A stretch of DNA of 37,623 nucleotides from contig CAZUWF010000022.1 of assembly GCA_964624065.1 (NCBI GenBank), forward strand, positions 1-37,623, read 5' to 3'. Both the position numbers and the translations under genes were made by a program. Positions 26,175 through 34,188 of the stretch are shown here, piece after piece. The notes beneath the pieces were generated by a model. It was not told where the DNA came from. It did not search any database and saw nothing but the letters and a program-made list of their open reading frames with translations. Positions within the stretch are counted from its first letter, which is position 1; each line of letters opens with the position of its first letter. This DNA comes from UBA7960 sp964624065. GTDB taxonomy: Bacteria > Bacteroidota > Bacteroidia > Bacteroidales > UBA7960.

Positions 26175-27521
26175 ATGAAAAATGCTGGTAGAACAACAGT
26201 CGGAAAACTTGCAATAGTAATTGGTTTCGTTACCCTGATGTCAAGTTTTTGCCTTCAGGCAGAGACAGGAACACCAAAAACTGGCTGGAAACTGGGAGGG
26301 TTGCTTCCTACAATAACATTCGATAGTGACCTTGGTTTTCAATATGGTGGATTAGTCAACCTTTTCAATTACGGCGACGGCTCAAACCATCCCAATTACA
26401 CCCACTCGCTTTACTTCGAAATATCTCGATTTACAAAGGGAAGCGGCGTTAATAGGTTCTTTTTCGATTCAGACCAAGTAATCAAGGGAATTCGGACAAC
26501 CTTTGACCTTAGCTACATTACCAATCCCCTAAATAGTTTTTATGGTTTCAACGGTTACCAATCTAAGTACAACCCTGATTTCATCGACCCGGATAGTCCT
26601 GCCTACCTCACCAGGGCATTTTATGCCCACGAAAACAATATGTTCAGGTCAAAGCTTGACCTGCAGGGAAAAATTGGTGATGGAAATTTCAGGTGGGTTT
26701 CGGGCTTTGAGCTTTACAATTTTAAGACCGGCCCCGTGGATATTGCAAAACTTAACCAAGGCAAGGAGGAAGATCTTCTTCCAAACGTTCCAGGCCTATA
26801 TGATAGATATGTTGGTTATGGTTTTATCTCCAATAACGAGAAAAATGGTGGTTGGGTTAATTATTTCAAAGCCGGAATCTCCTTTGACTCCAGAGACAAC
26901 GAGGCCAATCCAATGAAAGGTCTATGGACTGAGGCGGTGGTTATGGCCGCCCCTGGTTTCCTAACCACCGGCAATTTGGGACACGCAAGGGTTTCGTTTA
27001 CACACAGACAGTACTTTACCCTAGTGCCCGAAAACCTTTCATTTGCTTACAGGATAAACCTGCAGCAAAACATACTGGGAAAAACCCCGTTTTACTTGCA
27101 ACCACTGATAATTACTTCGTTTCTGAGAAGCAGATCTTCGGAAGGTTTGGGTGGTGGACGCACACTGAGGGGAATCCTGTTAAACAGGGTTGTGGGCGAA
27201 GGATTTGCCCTGGGTAATGCAGAGCTCAGGTGGAAATTCATACATTTCGATATTGGCAGTACCAACGTTTATCTTGGACTAAATGGCTTTGTGGATGCCG
27301 GAATGGTTACCAGTAAGGTCGACCTGGACTTGTCGCTTATGACCCCGGCCGATAGAGCCAATTTCTTTAGCAATGTTGACGAAAAGCCCCACATTTCGGC
27401 CGGTCTTGGCCTTAGAATTGCCATTAATCGTAATTTCATTGTGGCGGTTGATTACGGAAAAGCTTTCGACAAACGTGATGGAAACAGCGGAATGTACATC
27501 GGTTTGAATTATTTGTTTTAG
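26175..27521 (+). CDS. Omp85/BamA-family outer-membrane beta-barrel, no POTRA domains
   Basis: 448-residue exported protein with a signal peptide (hydrophobic GKLAIVIGFVTLMSSFCLQA, cleavage likely near residue 30). The rest is alternating aromatic/polar beta-strand sequence ending in YIGLNYLF with C-terminal Phe, typical of outer-membrane barrels. The segment GGGRTLRGILLNRVVGEG (about 325-342) matches the L6-loop RGF/RGY motif of the D15/bacterial surface antigen family, followed by NAELRWKF and GLNGFVDAGMV as usual. It lacks the N-terminal POTRA repeats of BamA and TamA. Transport or assembly function is unknown. A single-TM protein gene follows after about 65 bases. Confidence 0.82.
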   Translation: MKNAGRTTVGKLAIVIGFVTLMSSFCLQAETGTPKTGWKLGGLLPTITFDSDLGFQYGGLVNLFNYGDGSNHPNYTHSLYFEISRFTKGSGVNRFFFDSDQVIKGIRTTFDLSYITNPLNSFYGFNGYQSKYNPDFIDPDSPAYLTRAFYAHENNMFRSKLDLQGKIGDGNFRWVSGFELYNFKTGPVDIAKLNQGKEEDLLPNVPGLYDRYVGYGFISNNEKNGGWVNYFKAGISFDSRDNEANPMKGLWTEAVVMAAPGFLTTGNLGHARVSFTHRQYFTLVPENLSFAYRINLQQNILGKTPFYLQPLIITSFLRSRSSEGLGGGRTLRGILLNRVVGEGFALGNAELRWKFIHFDIGSTNVYLGLNGFVDAGMVTSKVDLDLSLMTPADRANFFSNVDEKPHISAGLGLRIAINRNFIVAVDYGKAFDKRDGNSGMYIGLNYLF

Positions 27522-27587
27522 AATTTGGTAAAGTATTGCCAAATCACCATTAATTCCATACCATAATCCAAAACCATTTTCCATTAA

Positions 27588-28163
27588 ATGAACGATAAAT
27601 CAAAGGATTTGATTGATTTTACGGGATTGGGGTCAGAACATGGTGAGGGGTTAAACGAGCGGACAATCGAGCTTGATATTTCCGATAATGAGCAAAAAAT
27701 GCCGGAAGAGATAGCCCCGGATGCACAAACCCTCCGAAGGCCTAGGAAAAGTAGGTGGATTGGGTTGCTTCTATTTACTTTGGTGGTTATTGGAAGTAGC
27801 ACTGTTTCCATTTTTTTTCTAACTTCCCATTTCAACGGCGATTTTCTAATGAAAACTCAGCCAGGACCAACGGAAATGGATGATGTGAATGAAGGTGTAG
27901 AAGGTGCCGAGGATCAACCCATTGATGGCAAAATCCCTAATGAAAATAGTAGGGATGCAGGCCTCGCTCCAGACTCCGTATTGCAAGTGCTCGAAATTAT
28001 CCCTGAGGTAAACACCTATGGTAAACGAGCACCCCACTCGCTTCACGGCATACAGTACGATGTCCGATTTAGGGAAATCCCATTTGCCAAATCTAATGGG
28101 TTTCAAAAACCTTCATTCCAAAACGCCCCAGTGGAGCCTGAGCCCCAGAGGAAGACTCCATGA
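27588..28163 (+). CDS. Hypothetical single-pass membrane protein
   Basis: 191 residues, not recognised. The N-terminal 50 residues are acidic and hydrophilic. A basic RRPRKSR patch is followed by one membrane segment (WIGLLLFTLVVIGSSTVSIFFL, about 57-78), then a low-complexity acidic and proline-containing C-terminal part with predicted disorder. By the positive-inside rule the N-terminus is cytoplasmic and the C-terminal 110 residues are periplasmic. It lies between the Omp85-type barrel gene and the LolD-type ATPase gene in the same direction, so an envelope role is possible but not shown. Confidence 0.65.
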   Translation: MNDKSKDLIDFTGLGSEHGEGLNERTIELDISDNEQKMPEEIAPDAQTLRRPRKSRWIGLLLFTLVVIGSSTVSIFFLTSHFNGDFLMKTQPGPTEMDDVNEGVEGAEDQPIDGKIPNENSRDAGLAPDSVLQVLEIIPEVNTYGKRAPHSLHGIQYDVRFREIPFAKSNGFQKPSFQNAPVEPEPQRKTP

Positions 28164-28258
28164 GAGTAATCGGGCCGGTGGATCTTTAGCTTTTGGGAGA
28201 TTTGGGCTGCAACTCATTTATTGTAAGGATCGATTTAATTAAAATTGAAAATCATTTG

Positions 28259-28909
28259 TTGATAAAAGCAAAAAACATTCACAAATCCTATGGTACATTG
28301 GAGGTACTTAAAGGAATTGACCTTGATATTTCATCAGGCGAAATTGTCTCTATTGTTGGGGCTTCGGGGGCCGGAAAAACAACCCTGCTCCACATTATTG
28401 GAACCCTGGACCGATTTGATTCCGGTGAGGTTTTTCTCAACGGGCAACAGGTATCTGGCCTGAACGACCGTAAGCTTTCGGAGTTCCGCAACCTCAATAT
28501 TGGTTTCGTATTTCAGTTCCATCATCTTTTGCCAGAGTTCACGGCCCTTGAGAACGTATGCATACCTGCCTACATTGCACGCAGGGGCAGGGTCGAAGCC
28601 GAAAAATCAGCCCTAAATCTCCTCCAGATGCTAGGCCTTGGTGGTAGGATAAACCACAAGCCCTCAGAACTTTCGGGAGGGGAGCAGCAACGGGTGGCGG
28701 TTGCGAGGGCGTTGGTTAATAACCCAACCGTTATTTTGGCAGATGAACCCAGCGGAAACCTTGACTCCAAATCGGCAAACGAACTGCACGACCTTTTCTT
28801 TGCCCTACGTAAAGATCTCGGTCAAACATTCGTGATTGTAACCCACAACAACGAGCTTGCAGGTATGGCAGACCGGAAACTGGTAATAAAGGACGGGGTG
28901 ATAATTTAG
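28259..28909 (+). CDS. LolD-type ABC transporter ATP-binding protein
   Basis: ABC ATPase of the MacB/LolD subfamily, 216 residues from the chosen start. It has Walker A GASGAGKT, Q-loop VFQFHHLLPEFTALENV (the LLPEF/TALEN wording is typical of LolD), signature LSGGEQQRVAVARAL, Walker B VILADEPSGNLD and H-loop THN. In Bacteroidota this protein normally energises lipoprotein release with a LolC/E-like permease, which is not adjacent. The conserved N-terminus IKAKNIHKSYG begins right after a TTG at 28259, taken as the start. A longer frame from 28193 adds 22 unconserved residues. Confidence 0.87.
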   Translation: MIKAKNIHKSYGTLEVLKGIDLDISSGEIVSIVGASGAGKTTLLHIIGTLDRFDSGEVFLNGQQVSGLNDRKLSEFRNLNIGFVFQFHHLLPEFTALENVCIPAYIARRGRVEAEKSALNLLQMLGLGGRINHKPSELSGGEQQRVAVARALVNNPTVILADEPSGNLDSKSANELHDLFFALRKDLGQTFVIVTHNNELAGMADRKLVIKDGVII

Positions 28910-29126
28910 GGTTTAGTTTGAATAAAACCTTCCTGCAACTTCTTAGCCTGGGAGCGAATTGCGCACCATTACGAGACGCAATGACTTGGGGATAGGCAAC
29001 TAGTTATTGGACTTAATAATTAGGTTCATTTTTAATTACGTTTATCTTGTAACAATGGATTAGAATAAGCGTTATCATAGCACACGTGAGTATCAGTACC
29101 TGGCCTCTTCAATACCGCCAATCAAG

Positions 29127-30428
29127 ATGCACGATTTTTCCATAACCTTTTTGTGGATTGCAATAATACTGGTTGCAGCCAAGATCTCAAGTTTATTGGA
29201 ACGCATTGGCCAACCTTCGGTTTTGGGAGAGCTCTTGATTGGTATGGCACTAGGCAATTTGGTTTTGGTGGGAATTGACATTTTGGAGCCAATTAAGACA
29301 GACCGAATTATTGAGTTCCTTGCCGAATTTGGGGTGGTGGTTCTTTTGTTTCAGATAGGCCTCGAATCAAACGTAAGGGAGTTTACCAAGGCCGGCAAAA
29401 ATGCGGTATTAGTTGCTGTAGCCGGGGTGATTGCACCCTTTTTGCTTGGAACTTTCGTTGTAGGCCCGTTGTTACTTCCGAAGCTTTGCTTCACAAATCA
29501 CATGTTCATAGGTGCCACCCTCACTGCCACCTCAGTTGGGATAACCGCAAGGGTTTTCAAAGACCTTAAAAGACTGCAATGTTATGAATCAAAGGTTGTT
29601 TTGGGTGCGGCTGTCATTGATGACATTCTGGGTTTGATTATTCTTGCCTTGGTTACCGCTGTTGCCACCACGGGCGATGTTAGTTTAGCCAAGGTAGGTT
29701 TTATAGCCTTTAAGTCAGTTGCTTTCCTTTTGGGCGTAATAGTACTTGGAAGGTTTCTTGCACCAAAAATCAGCAAGCTATTTTCTATAATCAGCAACAG
29801 GGTGGGGATGGAGTTTACTTTGGCAATCAGTTTCTGCCTGACCTTTGCTTACTTAGCGAGCATTATTGGTTTGGCTCCAATCATCGGGGCTTTTGCCGGA
29901 GGGCTAATACTCGATTCAAGCCATTTCAAATACTTCAAGGAATTTAGATTAATTAGGCAACTTCGACAAACGGTAAAGAACATCAGAAATGGAAATAACA
30001 AAAAACTTTTAGAAGTAGTAAACAATAATTCAAAACATCAAATTGAGGACTTAATTTCCCCGATTGGCTTTTTCTTCGTCCCCATTTTTTTCGTTTATAC
30101 AGGTATGAACGTTGAATTAGAAACACTTACCCACCCTTCAGTTTTGTTGATGGGATTGGGTATAACCATCGCAGCAATTGTAGGGAAGGTGTTTGCGGGC
30201 CTTTTTGCAGGTAAAGGCAACAAGTTAATCGTTGGCTTCGGTATGGTTCCTAGGGGTGAAGTTGGTTTGATATTTGCTTCCGTGGGCAAAGAAATTCATG
30301 TAATAAGTGATGAGGTCTATTCTATAATTGTCATAATGGTCATTCTTACTACTTTGATTTCTCCGCCAGTATTATCATTGCTGATAAAAAAACTCCAACC
30401 CGAAAAAACCGGCCACGGAGTGCAATAA
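29127..30428 (+). CDS. Cation:proton antiporter, CPA2 (Kef/NapA-like) family
   Basis: 433-residue polytopic membrane protein with about 12 hydrophobic segments. The N-terminal ERIGQPSVLGELLIGMALG, the ATLTATSVGIT stretch and the paired aspartates Asp165-Asp166 in AAVIDDILGL mark an electrogenic CPA2 Na+(K+)/H+ exchanger, in which the DD pair carries ions. There is no C-terminal TrkA-N/RCK domain, so it is not full KefB/C. A basic loop of about 35 residues (RQLRQTVKNIRNGNNKK region) splits the core, probably cytoplasmic. Likely role: sodium or pH homeostasis. It stands after a 217-base gap and is followed by the small ACT-like gene. Confidence 0.9.
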   Translation: MHDFSITFLWIAIILVAAKISSLLERIGQPSVLGELLIGMALGNLVLVGIDILEPIKTDRIIEFLAEFGVVVLLFQIGLESNVREFTKAGKNAVLVAVAGVIAPFLLGTFVVGPLLLPKLCFTNHMFIGATLTATSVGITARVFKDLKRLQCYESKVVLGAAVIDDILGLIILALVTAVATTGDVSLAKVGFIAFKSVAFLLGVIVLGRFLAPKISKLFSIISNRVGMEFTLAISFCLTFAYLASIIGLAPIIGAFAGGLILDSSHFKYFKEFRLIRQLRQTVKNIRNGNNKKLLEVVNNNSKHQIEDLISPIGFFFVPIFFVYTGMNVELETLTHPSVLLMGLGITIAAIVGKVFAGLFAGKGNKLIVGFGMVPRGEVGLIFASVGKEIHVISDEVYSIIVIMVILTTLISPPVLSLLIKKLQPEKTGHGVQ

Positions 30429-30487
30429 CAAAATAATGCCTGCTGCCAAATATACCTTTTTACCCTTAAACCAAAAACCCAAAACCA

Positions 30488-30742
30488 ATGAAAAGAAATG
30501 TTCTCCTCATCTTGATGAGTTCGCGCCAAGAAACCGCAGACAAGGTTCAAAAAATCCTTACAGCTTGGGGATGTTTCATTAAAACCCGCCTTGGAATTCA
30601 CGATGGTGTTTTAGAAAACTGCACCGATACTGGCCTTGTATTCATAGAGCTAGTCGGAGATTTTGAAAAACACGGGGAAATGGAACGCAAGCTTAACTTA
30701 ATTAAGGGCGTTGACGCAAAGCTAATTCCACTCGAAATTTAA
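30488..30742 (+). CDS. Small ACT-like protein, TM1266-type
   Basis: 84-residue soluble protein. The pattern VLLILMSSRQETADKVQKIL, then AWGCFIKTRLGIHDG, then LVFIELVGDFEKHGEMERKL, then GVDAKLI has the beta-alpha-beta-beta-alpha-beta rhythm of a ferredoxin-like ACT domain. It resembles the TM1266 family, annotated as a putative regulator of the iron-only hydrogenase system; the helix plus RxGI motif is the best match. No hydrogenase or maturase gene is in this window. A short A/C-rich leader precedes the ATG, 59 bases after the antiporter gene. Confidence 0.6.
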   Translation: MKRNVLLILMSSRQETADKVQKILTAWGCFIKTRLGIHDGVLENCTDTGLVFIELVGDFEKHGEMERKLNLIKGVDAKLIPLEI

Positions 30743-31263
30743 GTTTTCTTTAAAGACGACACAAGGGTCGGTATCGGAAGGCGAAAGGGCTAGGGTAGCC
30801 ACGAAGGCAATAACACCTCAAAGGTCTTATGACAATGGTGGTTCCTAAGTGACATTTAGTGTTTACACGCCTTGGTGTCAATAAACAAACCTTCTGGAAA
30901 GGCTAATGCTTTTTAATGGCAGTAGCTAAAGCATTATTCATAAACCGGAAAAGAATTCGATTCCCTGACTGGTAATGGGTTACATATCTCTAAAAAGTTC
31001 CTTCAACCTTAATCTTTTCGTTAATTGCAATCCTGTGTATTGCCTAAAAAGATTTTTCCCTTGGGGCATATTAAAAACTCTTGCATTTTAAGTTCCGAGT
31101 ATTTAATATCCCATATTGTTCGCCCTACCTCTGTAGCTTACTGCCTGAACCTTTGGGAGCCACCAAGCAAAAACCTTGGAGTGGGTTGACCTGAAATTCT
31201 GTCCATTATTTCCATTGCCGCTGGTATAAGATAAAGCAATCCGGATGTTTGGAGTCTTTTATT
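30743..31263. other. Gap between the ACT-like gene and the cupin gene
   Basis: About 520 bases without a convincing gene. A 46-codon stop-free stretch on the minus strand (about 31127-31265) has no start and no recognisable product. An imperfect hairpin (CCACCAAG ... CTTGGAGTGG) lies near 31158-31183. No RNA gene signature was seen. Confidence 0.5.
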
Positions 31264-31271
31264 TAACTTTG
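31264..31271 (+). promoter_or_regulatory. -7 promoter element for the cupin gene
   Basis: TAACTTTG matches TAnnTTTG and lies 16 bases before the cupin ATG. The -33 half is not convincing. Confidence 0.42.
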
Positions 31272-31287
31272 GAGAAACAAATTCCAA

Positions 31288-31617
31288 ATGAAACCAATGA
31301 ACCTTTTCCACATTGATAAACTACCCAACTGTGGCGGTGAGGAGATTTTTGAAAGTCTATTGGAAAGTAAAACCCTCAAGATAAAAAGAATAATTAGCAC
31401 CGGCCAGGTTACCCCTCATCTAGCGTGGTACAACCAACCAGTAAACGAATGGGTGGTCCTCCTCCAAGGTACCGCCGAAATTGAATTCGAAGACGGCAAG
31501 CTCGAAAGGTTTTCTGCCGGAGAATACCTTTTCCTTCCTTCAGGCACAAAACATAGAGTTGCATTCACCAGCCATAAGCCACCTTGCATATGGCTTGCGG
31601 TTTATTTTCAAGATTAA
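31288..31617 (+). CDS. Small single-domain cupin protein
   Basis: 109 residues forming one cupin barrel. Motif 1 is represented by EWVVLLQGTAEIEFEDG and motif 2 by GEYLFLPSGTKHRV, with the metal-ligand histidine in TKHRV. The first cupin histidine pair is replaced (WYNQPVNEW), so the metal site may be reduced. Homologues are mostly called cupin domain-containing protein, near the phosphoribosylaminoimidazole-type or EutQ-like small cupins. No catalytic role can be given. It has its own promoter-like element and no partner gene adjacent. Confidence 0.8.
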   Translation: MKPMNLFHIDKLPNCGGEEIFESLLESKTLKIKRIISTGQVTPHLAWYNQPVNEWVVLLQGTAEIEFEDGKLERFSAGEYLFLPSGTKHRVAFTSHKPPCIWLAVYFQD

Positions 31618-31711
31618 GCCACTCCTCTTTGCCATAAGGGACTTAATTTTAAGCTCTCCGTCGTAAGGTTGAAAGGAGGCTATTTAGAATGGTTTTAAAT
31701 TTTGAAAATCA

Positions 31712-31744
31712 TTTGGATTTGCTGAATTGATTTTGGTATATTTG
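31712..31744 (+). promoter_or_regulatory. Predicted promoter of the nrfHA operon
   Basis: TTTG (31712-31715), 21 bases, then TATATTTG (31737-31744): a full Bacteroidota promoter at correct spacing. The nrfH ATG is 38 bases downstream. No palindromic FNR/CRP-type site was recognised around it. Confidence 0.7.
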
Positions 31745-31781
31745 CGTACCAAATTTCCTAAATAATTTTAACCCCACCGAG

Positions 31782-32366
31782 ATGGCCAGATTCAAGGATT
31801 TTTTTCACATTCCAAAAAGGCTGATAATTCCGGTTATTTTTTTCGGAGGAATTATTTTTGGCTTGGCATTCTACATTATCTTTATGTCGCGTGCCCATTC
31901 CTACTTGTCTGACAACCCGTCGGCCTGCGTCAACTGCCATATTATGACACCTTACTACCAAACCTGGTTTCACGGCAGCCATGCTGCTCGAACCACTTGC
32001 AGTGACTGCCACGTGCCACAAGATAATTTCTTTGCCAAGTGGTTTACTAAGGCAAAGGATGGGGGATACCACTCGGCGGTTTTCACGCTTCGCAAAGAAC
32101 CAATGGCAATCAGGGCAAAGGCAGGAACCTCGAGTGTAATAATGAAAAATTGCATAAGGTGCCATACCGACCTCAACACTGCCTTTGTGTCAACCGGAAT
32201 GATCTCCTATACCGAAGCCCGTATTGGTAAGGGAAAGGCCTGCTGGGATTGCCATACCCACGTTGCCCACGGAAAGCAAAGCAACATTGCTGCAACACCC
32301 AATGCTATTGTCACTCCTCACCCAAAATCGCCGGTGCCAAAGTGGTTAAAGAAACTGTTAAACTAA
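31782..32366 (+). CDS. nrfH: Cytochrome c nitrite reductase small subunit, tetrahaem NrfH
   Basis: Membrane-anchored tetrahaem cytochrome c of the NapC/NrfH family, 194 residues, which oxidises menaquinol and feeds electrons to NrfA. An N-terminal membrane anchor (LIIPVIFFGGIIFGLAFYIIF, about 14-34) is followed by four haem sites: CVNCH (49-53), CSDCH (73-77), CIRCH (124-128) and CWDCH (154-158). A methionine after the first site (CHIM, Met55) fits the unusual first-haem ligand of NrfH. It is the first gene of nrfHA, 51 bases before nrfA, behind a good promoter. Confidence 0.96.
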   Translation: MARFKDFFHIPKRLIIPVIFFGGIIFGLAFYIIFMSRAHSYLSDNPSACVNCHIMTPYYQTWFHGSHAARTTCSDCHVPQDNFFAKWFTKAKDGGYHSAVFTLRKEPMAIRAKAGTSSVIMKNCIRCHTDLNTAFVSTGMISYTEARIGKGKACWDCHTHVAHGKQSNIAATPNAIVTPHPKSPVPKWLKKLLN

Positions 32367-32417
32367 GAACAATTCATCAATTATTTACCAAAATCAAACC
32401 TTAAACTCCCTTTTACC

Positions 32418-33923
32418 ATGCTAAAAAAATTATCGGATTTGATTAGTCGTCGCCCCTTGGTAGGTTGGTTGACGTTTTTTGCCATTATGATGGTGGTATT
32501 TCTAATTGGTCTCCTTGCAGCCTCCATAACCGAAAGGCGTGCCGAAATTGCCACGTTGCTCGCAAACCGGAAAATTGAAATAAAAGATCTGGAAGGGCGC
32601 AATGATGTTTGGGGAATTAACTTTCCGAGGCAATACGAAACCTGGAAAAGCTCTGCGTTAATGGATTTCAAGAGCAAGCATAATTCAAATCATTTTGAAG
32701 ATTTACTCGAGCAAAGACCAAATTTGGTTGTATTGTGGGCCGGGTTAGCCTTTGGCGTTGATTACAATGCTCCCCGTGGTCATATGCATTCTGTTGAAGA
32801 TCTTTACAATACCCTTCGGACAGGCGGTCCTGAAACCCTTGAAGAAAATAACCAGCGCGGAACCTGTTGGACCTGTAAAAGTTCTGACCTGCCAAGAATG
32901 ATCCAACAGGTTGGGCTCGACGAGTTTAATAGTTCTCCGTGGTCAAAATACGGGCACGAGGTGGTTAACCCAATAGGATGCGCGGATTGCCACGATGCAA
33001 AAACTATGGAACTAACAATTACCAGGCCAGCGTTAATTAAAGCTTTCGAAAAGCAAGGTAGGGACATTTCAAGTGCCTCGGTACAAGAAATGCGGTCGTT
33101 GGTGTGTGCCCAATGCCACGTTGAGTATTACTTTGGTAAAGAAAATAACCCAATTATCTTTCCTTGGAAGCATGGGTTTTCGGGCGAGGAGCAAGAGAGG
33201 CACCTCGACGAGGTTGGTCACACAGACTGGGTACACGCACTTAGCAAGGCTCCCATGATAAAACCCCAGCACCCAGATTACGAACTATACTTATACGGCA
33301 CCCACGCCAAAAAGGGAGTTTCTTGCGCCGATTGCCATATGCCGTACGTGGCAGAAGGTGGAGTTAAATTCAGCAGCCATCACGTAACTAGTCCTTTAAG
33401 AAACATTGGTCGCACTTGCCTAACCTGCCACCGCGATTCGGAGGAAAACCTGAAGGCACTGGTTTATTCTCACCAAGACAAGCTTGCCGAAATACGTGAC
33501 ATGCTTGAACCAGAGTTGGTTAAAACCCACCTAATGGCAAAACACGCATGGGAAAGCGGAGCTTCAGAGGCACAAATGGCAAATTCATTGCAGTTAATAC
33601 GCCAGGCACAATGGAGGTGGGACTTCGTGGTAGCCAGCCACGGGGCCGCATTCCACGCCCCAGTTGAATCCCAGAGGCTTTTTTCGCACGCCCTCGAACG
33701 TACCTTTAAGGCCCAAATAGAATTAACAAAAATACTGGTGAAGCTTGGCGCGAACCCCGTAATTGCAATGCCAGACATTTCAACCAAAGATAAAGCCCAA
33801 ACTTTCATTGGTCAGGATATGAAGCAAAGAAGGGAAAAGAAACAAAGGTTTATCCAGAATGTTGTTCCCGGGTGGTTAAAAACCGCAATGGAAAACAACA
33901 GGCTCTCAGCGAGTTTGAAATAA
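32418..33923 (+). CDS. nrfA: Cytochrome c nitrite reductase, pentahaem NrfA
   Basis: Catalytic subunit that reduces nitrite to ammonium with six electrons outside the inner membrane; 501 residues. An N-terminal signal-anchor (about 14-36) precedes five haem sites: the diagnostic lysine-ligated CWTCK (150-154), then CADCH (188-192), CAQCH (230-234), CADCH (303-307) and CLTCH (334-338). The segment CHVEYYFGK supplies the active-site tyrosine and calcium site, and KPQHPDYELY (His285) the active-site histidine. With NrfH it makes the respiratory ammonification complex. An intrinsic terminator follows, then the cytochrome maturation genes. Confidence 0.97.
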   Translation: MLKKLSDLISRRPLVGWLTFFAIMMVVFLIGLLAASITERRAEIATLLANRKIEIKDLEGRNDVWGINFPRQYETWKSSALMDFKSKHNSNHFEDLLEQRPNLVVLWAGLAFGVDYNAPRGHMHSVEDLYNTLRTGGPETLEENNQRGTCWTCKSSDLPRMIQQVGLDEFNSSPWSKYGHEVVNPIGCADCHDAKTMELTITRPALIKAFEKQGRDISSASVQEMRSLVCAQCHVEYYFGKENNPIIFPWKHGFSGEEQERHLDEVGHTDWVHALSKAPMIKPQHPDYELYLYGTHAKKGVSCADCHMPYVAEGGVKFSSHHVTSPLRNIGRTCLTCHRDSEENLKALVYSHQDKLAEIRDMLEPELVKTHLMAKHAWESGASEAQMANSLQLIRQAQWRWDFVVASHGAAFHAPVESQRLFSHALERTFKAQIELTKILVKLGANPVIAMPDISTKDKAQTFIGQDMKQRREKKQRFIQNVVPGWLKTAMENNRLSASLK

Positions 33924-33954
33924 TTATGATTTTGTGGTTTAAGGTTGCACCTAG

Positions 33955-33991
33955 GCTGCTTCTTCCAAGGTTTGAAGAAGCAGCGATTTTT
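33955..33991 (+). terminator. Intrinsic terminator after nrfA
   Basis: Perfect 11-base stem GCTGCTTCTTC / GAAGAAGCAGC (33955-33965 and 33974-33984) with an 8-base loop, followed by GATTTTT. It separates nrfHA from the resB-ccsA pair, which would be read through partially or use its own promoter. Confidence 0.75.
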
Positions 33992-34062
33992 ATGCAGTGG
34001 CAAACCATTTCCCCGAATTTTGCGCTTGAAAAATACCTCAAAACTTGGTGGTGTGTTTTTCA

Positions 34063-34143
34063 ATGAGGTTTAACTTCACTGTAGTCATTGTTATAGTCTT
34101 TGCTTCAACTTTTAATTTTTCATCGCAGCCTACCCATAAATGA
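34063..34143 (+). CDS. 26-codon signal-peptide-like ORF between nrfA and resB
   Basis: ATG frame encoding a short basic N-terminus, a hydrophobic core (FTVVIVIVFASTF) and a polar SSQPTHK tail, then TGA. It reads like a secretion signal cut off from its gene or a tiny membrane peptide. No homologue is recognised and no promoter precedes it. It may be chance. Confidence 0.25.
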   Translation: MRFNFTVVIVIVFASTFNFSSQPTHK

Positions 34144-34188
34144 AAACCACTAATGGGAGGACTAAATTTTTTACTATTTTTGAACCTA

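Noticed and set aside
31127..31265. Minus-strand 46-codon open stretch upstream of the cupin gene, vaguely like outer-membrane barrel sequence
   Set aside because: No start, stops on both sides, no solid motif match.
33872..34066. 64-codon plus-strand ORF overlapping the nrfA 3' end
   Set aside because: It is a shadow of nrfA in another frame and runs through the terminator stem.
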